A stretch of DNA of 64,000 bases from Mucilaginibacter saanensis (lineage in GTDB: Bacteria; Bacteroidota; Bacteroidia; Sphingobacteriales; Sphingobacteriaceae): NCBI RefSeq assembly GCF_014200575.1, contig NZ_JACHBZ010000001.1, forward strand, positions 496,001 through 560,000, in the 5' to 3' direction. Of the stretch, positions 36,273 through 46,109 are shown piece by piece (the first letter of the stretch is position 1; every line of letters begins with the position of its first letter). The notes under the pieces are model-generated. The model saw only the letters and a list, made by a program, of their open reading frames with translations, was not told the DNA's origin and made no database searches. The position numbers and the translations under genes are program-made.

Positions 36273-39113
36273 ATGAAATATTTATACCTGTTCATAACCG
36301 CAGCTTTATTGCTCAATCTTAAGGCCCATGCACAAAGCGGCCGCGACATTCAAGGTACGGTAAAGGATTCGACAGGAGTGACCCTGCCGGGTACTACCGT
36401 AAAAATGCTAACCGGTACCGATAGTACAACGGTTATTACCGATGCCAGCGGGGGCTTTTCCTTTAGCAAGGTTAAGGTTAACCAGTTTAGTTTGGTGGTG
36501 CAGTCCATAGGTTATCAGCCCATAAAACGCAGATTTATTCTGAATGCCGATACCAAACCAACGGTACTGACCCCTATTATTCTGAAAACCGAAACATACA
36601 TGTTAAATACGGTTACCATTGCCGATGTAAACCCGGTAAAGCTAAAGGAGGATACCATTGAGTTTAATGCCGATGCTTATAAGGTACGCGATAACGCCCC
36701 GGTTGAGGATGTGTTGAAAAAACTTCCTGGTGTTGATGTGGATAAAGATGGGAATGTAACTGCCCAGGGTAAAAGTGTAACCAAGGTGCGGGTAAACGGG
36801 AAAGACTTTTTTGGAGGCGACTTAAAAACAGCCACTAAAAATTTACCTGCCGATATTGTTCAAAATATACAAATTATTGATGATTACGGCGATCAGGCTA
36901 ATTTAACTGGTGTAAAAACCGGCGAACCTGACAAGGTTTTAAATATTACCATAAAGCAAAGTAAAAACTATGGCTACTTTGGACAGGCCAGCGTAGGCGA
37001 GGGGCGTGACGCAATCCCGGGCATATCGAACGATAAGGAGGGTAACCGTTATGTTGCCCAGGCAAACGTTTTTAGCTTTAGCGGCGACAGGCAGCTGGCA
37101 TTTTTAGGCAACCTGAATAACACAAATACCAACCTGTTTAGTTTTGGCGGCGGTGGCCCGAGAGGTGGCGGCCCAGGCGGCCCGCCGGGATCAAATAGCA
37201 ATTCAACCAATGGTATTACTACTGCCCGCTCATTCGGGTTTAACTATCGCGACAGCTGGGGTAAAAAGGTAACCGCTTATGGTAGCTACAGCTTTGCTGA
37301 TAATACAGTTTTTACACTGAGTAAAACCATTCAAAACAACCTTTCGCCAAGTAACCCAAGTACCAACACGCAAAGCAGTACACAAAACGATGAGAAGCTG
37401 AACCACCGGTTTAATTTCAATATCGAATACAAACCCGATACGGTTAACTACATCAAGATAACCCCGTCATTTGCATACGCTAAAGTAAATACAACCCAAA
37501 TTGGCAGCAGCGATTTGATTAATAATGCCGAAACTATCTCCAATTATAACTTTAATACGCTTAGCAATTCGTCTGAGCCAAATTATGGGGCCAACATCTT
37601 GTTTAACCACAGGTTTAATAACCACGGTCGTAATTTTAGCGTAAATGTTGGTGCAGGCAGTTACAGTATTAATAAATATCAAAATCCGGTTTATACTTAT
37701 ATTGATGGAGCTGCCAATGCGCCGCTTAACCAGTTTATTAATACCGATAGCCGCACAGACAGTATTGGTACTACGTTGTCATTTCTGGAACCGGTGAGTA
37801 AACGCGGATACCTGGAACTAAATTATGCGTATCACTATGCCTATACAACGGCTGATAAGCTTACAGATACCCTTGCAGATGACGGTAGCCGCCAGCAGTA
37901 TGACCTGCTGAGCAATAACTACAACTCTACTTTTATAACCAATCGTTTTGGGCTTAATTATAGGTTTATAGCCAAAAAATATAACTATACGCTGGGCGTG
38001 GTAGCACAGCCATCGGTTTTAAAAGGGGAGTCATTAATGGCAGGCTCATCAACTAACATCAGCATGTTTAATTTTGCACCTACTGCAAGGTTTATTTACA
38101 ATTTTTCGCGTAATCAGTCACTAAGTTTAAACTATAATGGCAGTAGCAGCACACCAACCTATACAGAACTGCAACCGGTTACTGATTTCTCCAACGCATC
38201 ATACCCGGTACAAGGTAATCCAGATCTGAAGCCTGAGTTTAATAATAACCTTTCTATCAAGTATAACAAATTTAATTTCGAGAGCGGGAATGTGTTCTTC
38301 AGTAATTTCTCGTTTACCAAAACCGACAATAAGATAGTTGCCAATACCATTAATTATCCTAAGGTTTACGCTCCTGACAGTAAGCTGGCAGGGAGTATAT
38401 TAACACAATATTTAAATGCCGATGGTTACTACTCAGCTTCGGGATTTTACGTATTTGCCAAGCCCTGGGAAAAAAGGAAATATAATTTATTTTTTATTGG
38501 TAACATTTCATACAATAACAACATCTCATACATATCAAATGTAGATGCTGATACCTATCAAATGACCACCGAAAAAAACATCGCTAAAAACCTGGTGCTA
38601 TCGCAAGGCGTACGCTTCCGCGTAAGTATTAACGATGTTATTGATGCAGAAGCAAGCACAAGCTACAGTATCAACAAGTCAGACAATTCCATAAGCCAGG
38701 CCAATATTAACAACAACTTCAGGATGCTTAACCTGGGCCTTAATGGCAAAAATTATATTTGGAAGAACTGGACCTTTAGTTATGACTATTCTAAAGTGCT
38801 GTATTACGGCTATACCGGTGCTACTAACCCTAATATATTGAATACATATATTGAGCGCAGGTTTTTAAAACAAAACATCGGTACGCTTCGTTTATCAGCA
38901 ATGGATGTGTTTAACCAGAATACCGGTTATACCAGCACCCAGAGCGGCAGCTACGTAACTCAAACCAGTTCAAACCGCTTAGGACGATATTACCTGCTTA
39001 CCTTTACACTTAAACTACAGAAATTTGCCGGGAAGAAACCAACTCCCGGAGGACCTGGCGGGCCAGGTGGACCACCTCCAGGCGGCGGCCCCGGAGGACC
39101 GCCACCATTTTAA
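36273..39113 (+). CDS. Large TonB-dependent receptor-like protein with Gly/Pro-rich tail
   Basis: The 946-residue protein has a signal peptide (cleavage near AHAQ), a carboxypeptidase-regulatory-like domain (about 22-105, RDIQGTVKDSTGVTLPGTT), a plug (DAYKVRDNAPVEDVLKKLPG and VRVNGKDFFGGDLKTATKNL) and a barrel of about 650 residues. Odd features are an internal Gly/Pro-rich loop near 290-310 and a C-terminal Gly/Pro-rich tail of about 24 residues after the last barrel strand. I chose the ATG at 36273 for the signal peptide; the frame is open upstream to 36162. It is divergent from a LytS/LytTR pair and followed by RNA-like element copy B. Confidence 0.88.
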   Translation: MKYLYLFITAALLLNLKAHAQSGRDIQGTVKDSTGVTLPGTTVKMLTGTDSTTVITDASGGFSFSKVKVNQFSLVVQSIGYQPIKRRFILNADTKPTVLTPIILKTETYMLNTVTIADVNPVKLKEDTIEFNADAYKVRDNAPVEDVLKKLPGVDVDKDGNVTAQGKSVTKVRVNGKDFFGGDLKTATKNLPADIVQNIQIIDDYGDQANLTGVKTGEPDKVLNITIKQSKNYGYFGQASVGEGRDAIPGISNDKEGNRYVAQANVFSFSGDRQLAFLGNLNNTNTNLFSFGGGGPRGGGPGGPPGSNSNSTNGITTARSFGFNYRDSWGKKVTAYGSYSFADNTVFTLSKTIQNNLSPSNPSTNTQSSTQNDEKLNHRFNFNIEYKPDTVNYIKITPSFAYAKVNTTQIGSSDLINNAETISNYNFNTLSNSSEPNYGANILFNHRFNNHGRNFSVNVGAGSYSINKYQNPVYTYIDGAANAPLNQFINTDSRTDSIGTTLSFLEPVSKRGYLELNYAYHYAYTTADKLTDTLADDGSRQQYDLLSNNYNSTFITNRFGLNYRFIAKKYNYTLGVVAQPSVLKGESLMAGSSTNISMFNFAPTARFIYNFSRNQSLSLNYNGSSSTPTYTELQPVTDFSNASYPVQGNPDLKPEFNNNLSIKYNKFNFESGNVFFSNFSFTKTDNKIVANTINYPKVYAPDSKLAGSILTQYLNADGYYSASGFYVFAKPWEKRKYNLFFIGNISYNNNISYISNVDADTYQMTTEKNIAKNLVLSQGVRFRVSINDVIDAEASTSYSINKSDNSISQANINNNFRMLNLGLNGKNYIWKNWTFSYDYSKVLYYGYTGATNPNILNTYIERRFLKQNIGTLRLSAMDVFNQNTGYTSTQSGSYVTQTSSNRLGRYYLLTFTLKLQKFAGKKPTPGGPGGPGGPPPGGGPGGPPPF

Positions 39114-39545
39114 GACTGATAAAGCCTTAAATGATATTTAAAGACCTTACCACCCGTGAGAAAGATGGTGAGAAAGATCAAACATGAGCTTGATCTGGAT
39201 TTAGTTGATGTTATTGGTTTATTCAATAACTGTGCGTTCCGGGGGTGAGATACCGGGACGCTTTTTTGTATTTAGTTGATATACGTAGATTGCATTATTT
39301 AAGTTTATTGATTTATTAGTTTTTAAGCAGGTGTAATGTTATTTTACTGCCTTACAGCTGTTTAAAACAAAAAAAAACTCTTATTAAAAAAATAAATAGA
39401 ACCGGTAAATAAAAATAATTGGCTAAGTGTGTATTTATAACACTACCAAATATAAGTATTGTTTTTTAATGTACAATCGATTGTAGAAAATTGTGAAATT
39501 TATTTAGAGAGTGAGCAATTTTATTTTTCAGATAGTTTACAATGT
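39114..39545. other. Intergenic region with RNA-like element copy B and AT-rich tail
   Basis: No protein gene is visible in these 432 bases. The left part holds the structured element at 39128-39267. The remaining 278 bases are very AT-rich (several A and T runs) and contain the perfect palindrome TACAATCGATTGTA at 39472-39485. This lies between convergent genes, so a promoter is not expected here. Confidence 0.6.
39128..39267 (+). ncRNA. Structured RNA-like element, copy B (two hairpins, terminator)
   Basis: Element B starts 15 bases after the TonB receptor stop with TAAATGATATTTAAAG and contains GATTTAGTTGAT. Hairpin 1 is GTTATTG (39210-39216), loop GTTTATT, CAATAAC (39224-39230). Hairpin 2 is GCGTTCCGG (39234-39242), loop GGGTGAGATA, CCGGGACGC (39253-39261), then six T residues. 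Compared with copy A, six of seven stem-1 pairs differ yet stay paired, while loop 2 is identical. B is about 20 bases longer than A in its first third. It could be a 3'-UTR-derived RNA of the receptor transcript or its specialised terminator. Confidence 0.5.
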
Positions 39546-40802
39546 TTACAGATTGTAGTGTATGCCTGCCATTACGCTGCTTAAATTAAACGAATAATTA
39601 CCCCCTTGTGCTGATCTGGATGTTCCGTTATTAGTTAATGAGGTTGAAAATGCATAGGCCACAGAAATATCAAACTTTTTGCTGATAACCAAACCAGCTT
39701 TTGCAGGATAATTTACCCAATACTTGTTAAGGGTAAGATAGTTTTCGGTATGAACATCCGTATAAGTGTTAGTGTAAGAGTTGCCTGAATTCTTTGCGAA
39801 ATTAAATGTTATGCCCATATCCAGATAAAATTTAAGGTTATCGGTATTATAAAGGTTAATTAATACCTGCGGATACAGAGCCACCACATATTGGCTAAAT
39901 GCGTAATGGCCGTGAGGTTTCTCGGGCTGGTTATAGTAGCTGTCTACAGTGCTTTGGTAAGAGTCTTTGGTAAAAAGTACTTCGGCTCTTAGTACCAGTA
40001 GCTTTACATTGGGGTTGGCATAAATATTAGCACCTATTGATACGGTAGGGTTAATGTTGCTGGTATTTTGAGCGTTATAAAATGGCAATGTACCCTTTGG
40101 TTTTATAGTACTGGCACTAATGCCAGCACCTATAAAAAAAGTTACCGCACCAGCGGTGCCATAGTCTTTATTATCAATAGTCATCTTATTGATTTTTTTG
40201 GCTATGTTTTCCAGTTCACCTCCGTTATAGTCGGCTTTTTCAATAAGACGTTTCAAGTTATCTACATCATTATATTTTTGTGCCAGGGCATACAACTGCG
40301 CAGTAAAGCCATTCTCTATATGTGTTGAAACGCCGCCATCGGGTTTGTGATATTGTCTGAAAATTAGTTCGTAAGGTAAGTTAGTCTGATTGTCGGCTAT
40401 AAAATACCGGGTTTTAATAGCATCAATATAGCTATAGAGTGTAACATTGGGCCCTTTTTGTAATATCCTTAAAAAAACGGTATCGGTAACAAAACTGGTA
40501 TCGCGGCCTATTGATAAATGGGAAATGTTGGTGGCATCGGTACTTATGCGGCCAATATAATAGCTGTAAGCCTCATTTAAAACACCAAAAGCCCTTATAG
40601 TGCCTGCTGTGTAATTTTTAACGCCGCTTGCATCCTTAAAGTCAACATTATGCGGGTTGTTTTGCCATTCTCTTAAATTGATAAAGCCGCGTACAGTATC
40701 GCCTTTGGTGGTAACAATATAACCAGGTTTGTAATTGCTTTGTGCGAGTGTAAAAAGAGGAGATAAAAGTATAGTTAATGCTATACTGTAAAAATATTTC
40801 AT
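39546..40802 (-). CDS. Secreted protein, probable outer-membrane beta-barrel
   Basis: The 418-residue protein has a signal peptide (cleavage near TLAQ). The N-terminal part begins YKPGYIVTTKGDTVRGFI, a motif common in Bacteroidota exported proteins of unknown function. The C-terminal part (about 215-418) has alternating strands ending in FNLSSVMAGIHYNL, resembling a small eight-stranded barrel. Upstream it is divergent from an AraC regulator. No function is assigned. Confidence 0.72.
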   Translation of the reverse strand: MKYFYSIALTILLSPLFTLAQSNYKPGYIVTTKGDTVRGFINLREWQNNPHNVDFKDASGVKNYTAGTIRAFGVLNEAYSYYIGRISTDATNISHLSIGRDTSFVTDTVFLRILQKGPNVTLYSYIDAIKTRYFIADNQTNLPYELIFRQYHKPDGGVSTHIENGFTAQLYALAQKYNDVDNLKRLIEKADYNGGELENIAKKINKMTIDNKDYGTAGAVTFFIGAGISASTIKPKGTLPFYNAQNTSNINPTVSIGANIYANPNVKLLVLRAEVLFTKDSYQSTVDSYYNQPEKPHGHYAFSQYVVALYPQVLINLYNTDNLKFYLDMGITFNFAKNSGNSYTNTYTDVHTENYLTLNKYWVNYPAKAGLVISKKFDISVAYAFSTSLTNNGTSRSAQGGNYSFNLSSVMAGIHYNL

Positions 40803-40956
40803 GTGATTAGTTAGGTATTATAATAGCAGTTGCACTAAAATACAATAGTAAGTAAAATAATAATAACAATTATTTTACATCAACTGTCGAAATAAAAAAT
40901 GAGCTATTTTTACATTTTTTATCTATGTTTACCTAATCAATTGTAAATTAAGTTGA

Positions 40957-41829
40957 ATGAAACCTCTTTTGCTAAAAGTTTCTTCGGGCCCGGCACATTC
41001 ATTTAGTGTAAGGCATGATGTGTTGCCCGATATCAATAACAGGTGGCATTGCCATCCTGAGCTTGAACTCATCTACTTTAAAAAGGGTGGTGGTACCCAG
41101 TTTATTGGCGATAGCATTAAACAATTTAAAGCCGGCGATATGACGCTGGTAGGTTCAAACCTGCCGCATTATTGGCGTTTTGACGATGCCTACTTTTATC
41201 ATGATGAAAACATCAAGGTAGAAATGATCGTGGTGCATTTTTGTGAAAATTTTTGGGGCGATCAGTTTTTGCAATTACCGGAGAATAAACTGATAAAAGT
41301 TTTACTTGAACGATCAAAAAGAGGCTTGCAGATTACCGGCAGCACCAAAGAAAAAGTAGCTGACCTGTTGGCCTCTATGCTTAATACCGACGGTGCCGAC
41401 AGAATAATTATGTTGCTAAAGGCTCTTAATACCGTGGCTATTAGTACGCCTGTTAACTATTTAACCTCCATTGGTTTTAAATATGATCATAACGAATCTG
41501 AAAACGACCGGTTGAATAATATCTACGAATATTCGGTACGTAACTTCAGAAAGAAAATATACCTGGATGAGATAGCCGAAATAGCGGGAGTGAGCTCTAA
41601 CTCGTTTTGCAGGTATTTCAAGTCAAAAACCCGTAAAACATATTCTCAATTTATTATTGAGATAAAAGTAGGGTATGCCTGCAAATTACTAATTGAAAAT
41701 AAGCTGAATATTAAACAGCTGTGCTATGATAGTGGTTTCAATAACTTCTCTACCTTTCATAAACACTTTAAACAGGTAACAGGTAAAAGTCCGCTGATGT
41801 ATCAGAAAGAATTTACAAAAAATCCATAG
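40957..41829 (+). CDS. AraC-family transcriptional regulator
   Basis: The 290-residue regulator has an N-terminal cupin (RWHCHPELELIYFKKGGGT, IKQFKAGDMTLVGSNLPHYW) and a C-terminal pair of helix-turn-helix motifs (LDEIAEIAGVSSNSFCRYFK and IKQLCYDSGFNNFSTFHKHFK). The cupin suggests sugar sensing. It lies divergent from the barrel-like gene and 111 bases before the permease; target unknown. Confidence 0.92.
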   Translation: MKPLLLKVSSGPAHSFSVRHDVLPDINNRWHCHPELELIYFKKGGGTQFIGDSIKQFKAGDMTLVGSNLPHYWRFDDAYFYHDENIKVEMIVVHFCENFWGDQFLQLPENKLIKVLLERSKRGLQITGSTKEKVADLLASMLNTDGADRIIMLLKALNTVAISTPVNYLTSIGFKYDHNESENDRLNNIYEYSVRNFRKKIYLDEIAEIAGVSSNSFCRYFKSKTRKTYSQFIIEIKVGYACKLLIENKLNIKQLCYDSGFNNFSTFHKHFKQVTGKSPLMYQKEFTKNP

Positions 41830-41890
41830 TATTTGGGGCTGCGGATAAAAGAATTTGAAAAGGAATGGGTTTTCCGGATAGCGGGATAGG

Positions 41891-41920
41891 TTGAAAAATA
41901 GGGAATTATCTCTATATTTA
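41891..41920 (+). promoter_or_regulatory. Candidate promoter of the FtsX-type permease
   Basis: TTG at 41891-41893 and TATATTTA at 41913-41920 are 19 bases apart, resembling the -33/-7 pattern of Bacteroidota promoters; the ATG follows 20 bases later. Confidence 0.4.
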
Positions 41921-41940
41921 GCGTTCAACCTCTTCAAATC

Positions 41941-44361
41941 ATGATACGTAATATTCTACTGGTTACTTACCGCAACCTTGTAAAAAACAAAACCTACACT
42001 TTTATTAATGTAACAGGTTTGGCGCTGGGTATGGCGGCGTTCATACTCATTACTGCGTTTGTGAATTTTGAAAAGAGTTTTGACCGCATGCATCCCGACG
42101 CCGCCGGTATTTATCGGGTCGAGAGCCAGTTTTACCGTGGCGATAATCTTACCGATAGCTGGCCAACCAGTACCAACGGTTACGCACCGGCCATGAAGGC
42201 CAACCTGCCCGAGATACAATCTTATGCCCGTATTAACTGGAGCAATTCTGAGCGCGTAGTAAAGTATAACAATACCAAATACAGGGAGCAGCATGTTTGC
42301 TTTGCTGATAGTAATTTCTTTAGTTTTTTTGCGTATCCACTGGTTAAGGGCGATCCTTTAACGGTGCTTAAAGAGGTGAATACTATGGTGATCTCTCAGT
42401 CGGCAGCAAAAAAATATTTTGGGAATGCCGATCCTGTGGGTAAGTTTTTGGATGTAAATACCCTTGGTGATAGTTTTCATTGTATGGTTACGGGTGTGTT
42501 TAAAGATATTCCGGCAAATTCTACCATGCAGTTTAATTTTCTGATTTCCTGGTCAACCTCATCCAAATTTGTTCAGAATTTCTGGTACCAGCATGAAAGT
42601 TACACTTTTGTAAAACTAAATCCAGGTGCCAATATCCCGGCGCTGGAGGCCAAATTTCCTGCATTGGCCGAAAGGTATAAAACCGGCTCATCATTTAAAG
42701 ACCTGAAATGGGCCATACGATTGATACCACTTACTGAAATTCATTTAAACCCCGCCAAGCCCTATGAAATTGAGGTTAAGGGCAACCGTTTTGCGGTGAA
42801 TTTTTTGAATATCATAGCTTACATTATCCTGCTGATTGCCTGTATCAATTATATTAACCTGGCAACAACCAAATCGGTTGATCGCGCCCGGGAGGTTGGC
42901 ATCCGTAAGGTAAGCGGTGCCCATGCATCGCAGCTTGTCCTGCAGTTTTTAATGGAATCGTTTATCATTAATATGGTGGCGCTGTGTGCCGCCATTGCAT
43001 TGGTACTTGGTGCCCGTTACGGATTATTACACTATTTATATGACAGTAACACTTATGGCTTATTGTTTAATAGCGCATTATTATTAAAAGTGAGCGGTGT
43101 GTTTTTGGGCAGCATTTTAGTATCGGGTATTTATCCGGCTATGGTATTGTCGCGGTTAAAGCCCATAGCAGTGCTTAAGGGGCGCTTTGCATTTTCAAAA
43201 AGCGGCGTGTTATTGCGCAGGGGGATGGTGGCGTTTCAGTTTATGGCATCTGTACTGCTAATTGCGGGCACTTTTGCAGTTTACAGGCAAATTGTTTACA
43301 TGAGCGACCAAAATACCGGCGTAAACATTGATCAAACCATTGTGATAAAAACACCGGTAAATACCAGCAACTATACACAAAAAATCAATAGTTTTAAAAA
43401 TATGCTGCTCGCTTTTCCGGGTGTAAAAGCTGTTACGCTTTCGGGGGCGGTACCCGGTAAAGAAGTACGTGAGTTTTTAGCAAACCGGCGGTTTGGCGCA
43501 CCCAAATCGGCAGAGCAAGCTTATGAAATGCTGAAGGTTGACCATGATTTTATGCAGGCCTACAGCATGCAGCTGGTAGCAGGCAGAGGTTTTGATAAAG
43601 GCCGCCCGGCAGATTCAATCGGTGTGGTGTTGAATGAAACTGCGGTAAAGCAGTTTGGCTTTGCCTCTGCGCAGGAGGCTGTCGGCCAAAAGGTATGGCT
43701 CGAAACAGTTGATAAGCACCCGGATGAAGTTATAGGTGTTATCAAAGATTATCATCAGCAATCGTTACAACAAAAATATACTGCCGTTATCCTGTTTATG
43801 GATCCCTCCTTATCATGGATCCCGGCCGACTACTTTTCGGTTAAGGTGAGTCAGAATAACATGGCCCAAATGGTTGGGCACATTAAAACTACCTGGAACG
43901 ATAATTTCCCGGAGTCGTCATTTGATTTCTTTTTCCTTGATGATTTTTATAACCGGCAGTACAGCCAGGAAACACAGTTTGGGCATGTGTTCACGCTGTT
44001 TTCGTCGTTGGCTATATTTATTGCCTGTATTGGTTTGTTTGGTTTAACTGCATACTCTGCGGCTCGCCGTACCAAGGAGATCGGAGTGCGCAAGGTATTA
44101 GGTGCATCGGTGCAAAGTATTATATCATTACTTACCTGGGATGTGGTAAAGCTCATCCTGGTATCAAGCCTGTTTGCTTTGCCTTTAGCCTATATTTTTA
44201 TTAACCTTTGGCTTAATAATTACGCATTTAAGGTAGCCTTAACCTGGTGGCAGTTTGTGCTGCCGGTATTTACGCTGGTGGCTATTGCCATCGCTACTAC
44301 GTTCTATTTAACCTTCAGGGCAGCACTGGCAAATCCTACATCGTCATTAAGAAATGAGTAA
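41941..44361 (+). CDS. FtsX-like ABC transporter permease (MacB-type)
   Basis: The 806-residue protein has the usual Bacteroidota layout of two MacB periplasmic core domains and two FtsX blocks: TM1 near 20-42, core 1, three TMs around 285-405, a TM near 428-448, core 2, and three TMs around 680-790. The C-terminal motif RRTKEIGVRKVLGASVQSI is diagnostic, and its counterpart VDRAREVGIRKVSGAHASQ is in the first half. No ATPase gene is adjacent, so it must pair with an ATPase encoded elsewhere. Substrate unknown; roles include export of peptides or lipoproteins. Confidence 0.92.
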   Translation: MIRNILLVTYRNLVKNKTYTFINVTGLALGMAAFILITAFVNFEKSFDRMHPDAAGIYRVESQFYRGDNLTDSWPTSTNGYAPAMKANLPEIQSYARINWSNSERVVKYNNTKYREQHVCFADSNFFSFFAYPLVKGDPLTVLKEVNTMVISQSAAKKYFGNADPVGKFLDVNTLGDSFHCMVTGVFKDIPANSTMQFNFLISWSTSSKFVQNFWYQHESYTFVKLNPGANIPALEAKFPALAERYKTGSSFKDLKWAIRLIPLTEIHLNPAKPYEIEVKGNRFAVNFLNIIAYIILLIACINYINLATTKSVDRAREVGIRKVSGAHASQLVLQFLMESFIINMVALCAAIALVLGARYGLLHYLYDSNTYGLLFNSALLLKVSGVFLGSILVSGIYPAMVLSRLKPIAVLKGRFAFSKSGVLLRRGMVAFQFMASVLLIAGTFAVYRQIVYMSDQNTGVNIDQTIVIKTPVNTSNYTQKINSFKNMLLAFPGVKAVTLSGAVPGKEVREFLANRRFGAPKSAEQAYEMLKVDHDFMQAYSMQLVAGRGFDKGRPADSIGVVLNETAVKQFGFASAQEAVGQKVWLETVDKHPDEVIGVIKDYHQQSLQQKYTAVILFMDPSLSWIPADYFSVKVSQNNMAQMVGHIKTTWNDNFPESSFDFFFLDDFYNRQYSQETQFGHVFTLFSSLAIFIACIGLFGLTAYSAARRTKEIGVRKVLGASVQSIISLLTWDVVKLILVSSLFALPLAYIFINLWLNNYAFKVALTWWQFVLPVFTLVAIAIATTFYLTFRAALANPTSSLRNE

Positions 44362-44396
44362 AAGTTAGCCGGAATAACCGCGTTTGGGTAACAACT

Positions 44397-44924
44397 ATGG
44401 CCGAAATAAAAATTGAATTGTTAAGTAATACTCCCGGAACACGTGCCGCGCTGAGTAGGATACTGGTTGAGGTAGTGGCTAACGGTGGCTCGGTAGGGTT
44501 TATGCATCCGCTATCTTTAGTCGAAGCCGACAGTTTTTGGGAAGCCTCGCTGACCGCTGCTGCAAAAGGCGACCGCATTGTGCTGGGAGCTTTTGAAGGT
44601 AGTAACCTGGTAGCAACAGTAACATTACTGCTCAGCTTGCCACCTAACCAACCGCACCGGGCCGAAATAGCCAAGATGATGACCTTAGTTAGTTACCGGG
44701 GGAGGGGTATAGCCAAAATGCTGTTGCAGGCTGCCGAAGGTTTGGCTGTGGAGCATCAACGTACGCTGCTGGTATTAGACACCGCACAGTACGAGGGCGC
44801 ATCTGGGCTTTATGAAAAACAAGGGTTTAACTTAACGGGCATAATTCCTGATTATGCCCTAAAACCACATGGCGGATTAACAGGTACTATGGTATATTGG
44901 AAACGGATAGGAAAGGCCGTTTGA
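44397..44924 (+). CDS. GNAT family N-acetyltransferase
   Basis: The 175-residue protein has a GNAT fold: strand AEIAKMMTLVSYRGRGIAKML with the acetyl-CoA pyrophosphate loop RGRGIA, the following helix LLQAAEGLAVEHQ, then LLVLDTAQYEGASGLYEKQGFNLTG, which is the classic beta5-helix segment. Substrate unknown. It lies 36 bases after the permease gene on the same strand. Confidence 0.88.
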   Translation: MAEIKIELLSNTPGTRAALSRILVEVVANGGSVGFMHPLSLVEADSFWEASLTAAAKGDRIVLGAFEGSNLVATVTLLLSLPPNQPHRAEIAKMMTLVSYRGRGIAKMLLQAAEGLAVEHQRTLLVLDTAQYEGASGLYEKQGFNLTGIIPDYALKPHGGLTGTMVYWKRIGKAV

Positions 44925-44928
44925 AATT

Positions 44929-45522
44929 TTATGATCTTTTTAAATCTTCATTCAGCACTTCAATAATTTTACCTTTCGCTACAAGCACGGTGCCTTCGTA
45001 AAGCTGAAAATCAAGCCCATTAAAAAGATGCTTTTTAAAAGTGTCTTTCCCTAATATCCTGATTTCGGAATTGATGGATTCTCCCGGAAATACCCTGTCC
45101 TGATCTATAAAGATCTGCTCGGCAGAGGTCATTTCCCTTTTGCCGTCGACTTTAAAATGCGGACGGTATCCTGAGTAGGCGTATGACTTTCTTCCGCCTT
45201 CAGTTGTTCTTAAATAATAAAGTTCGGCAGTAAAATCAGGGTGCTCCTTTTTAAGTTTGGTTATATGGGTAATACACGCGGTGTCATTAATGCAAAACGC
45301 AATGTGATGGTTAAATTCATTAGCTGCTATCTCTGCCGATTTAATCAGCATCTGATCCTGAATTATGGCAACTGTTTCCGCATCAAAAGAATAAAATTCA
45401 TTTTGCAGATCTTTGATCCTTGTAATCCACTGGCTTAATGAAGCATGGATGTCTTTAGCATAAACCGTATGAATAAATTCGTTAGAATTAATTTTTGTAC
45501 GATAAGAAAATGTTTCGATCAT
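44929..45522 (-). CDS. EF-Tu domain III-related protein
   Basis: The C-terminal half of this 197-residue protein (about 100-195) follows EF-Tu domain III: FTAELYYLRTTEGGRKSYAYS, GYRPHF, DRVFPGESINSEIRI, GLDFQLYEGTVLVAKGKI match FEAEVYVLSKEEGGR, GYRPQF, MVMPGDNIKMVV and GLRFAIREGGRTVGAGVV in EF-Tu. There is no GTPase domain. The N-terminal half is helical (SLSQWITRIKDLQNEFYSF, MLIKSAEIAANEFNHHIAF) and unrecognised. The protein might mimic EF-Tu surface contacts, but that is inference. I chose the ATG at 45522; the open frame begins six codons earlier. Confidence 0.8.
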   Translation of the reverse strand: MIETFSYRTKINSNEFIHTVYAKDIHASLSQWITRIKDLQNEFYSFDAETVAIIQDQMLIKSAEIAANEFNHHIAFCINDTACITHITKLKKEHPDFTAELYYLRTTEGGRKSYAYSGYRPHFKVDGKREMTSAEQIFIDQDRVFPGESINSEIRILGKDTFKKHLFNGLDFQLYEGTVLVAKGKIIEVLNEDLKRS

Positions 45523-45754
45523 ATAAAAGACTAAACTCAAATATAAAAATTATACGCATTAAAAATAATTTATGTAAAAGCTTGCAAGAAAGCTCTTTTT
45601 GCCTTGGCTGCGAAGCTTAAACGGGAGTAAGCCAACGTCATATTATGCCTGCCCATGCCAAAAAAGCTGAACACTTTGGTTATTTTCTGATAACTATTTT
45701 ACGGCAAACTTTATTTCTTTGTATTACCAATATAACCTGATTGGTAAAGTATTT

Positions 45755-46087
45755 ATGGGCTACAGATATTGTTTAACACTTGATTTGGTTGATGACGAAG
45801 GCTTAATTGCTGAATACGAAAAATATCATGAGGCTATATGGCCCGAAATTCGGAAAAGCATTGTTGATTCAGGTATTACCAATATGGAGATTTACCGGTT
45901 TGGCGTGCGTTTATGCATGATCATGGAAACTAATGATAGTTTCAGTTTCGAAGATAAAGCTGCAGCCGATGCCGCTAATGATAAAGTGCAGAAATGGGAA
46001 ACCCTGATGTGGAAATACCAGCAGCCTGTAAAGGGTGCTTTAAAGGGTGAAAAGTGGGTTTTAATGAATAAAATATTTGCCTTGTAA
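45755..46087 (+). CDS. L-rhamnose/L-fucose mutarotase family protein
   Basis: The 110-residue protein is a RhaM-type mutarotase: YCLTLDLVDDEGLIAEY, the conserved YHEAIWPEI with the catalytic-type His, and RFGVRLCMIMETND, then WKYQQPV. The enzyme interconverts alpha and beta anomers. The position in front of a GH29 fucosidase and a fucose catabolic set suggests L-fucose as substrate. I chose the ATG at 45755 because the family begins with this segment; the frame is open to 45719. Confidence 0.88.
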   Translation: MGYRYCLTLDLVDDEGLIAEYEKYHEAIWPEIRKSIVDSGITNMEIYRFGVRLCMIMETNDSFSFEDKAAADAANDKVQKWETLMWKYQQPVKGALKGEKWVLMNKIFAL

Positions 46088-46109
46088 CCTATTGTCAACT
46101 AAATAAATT

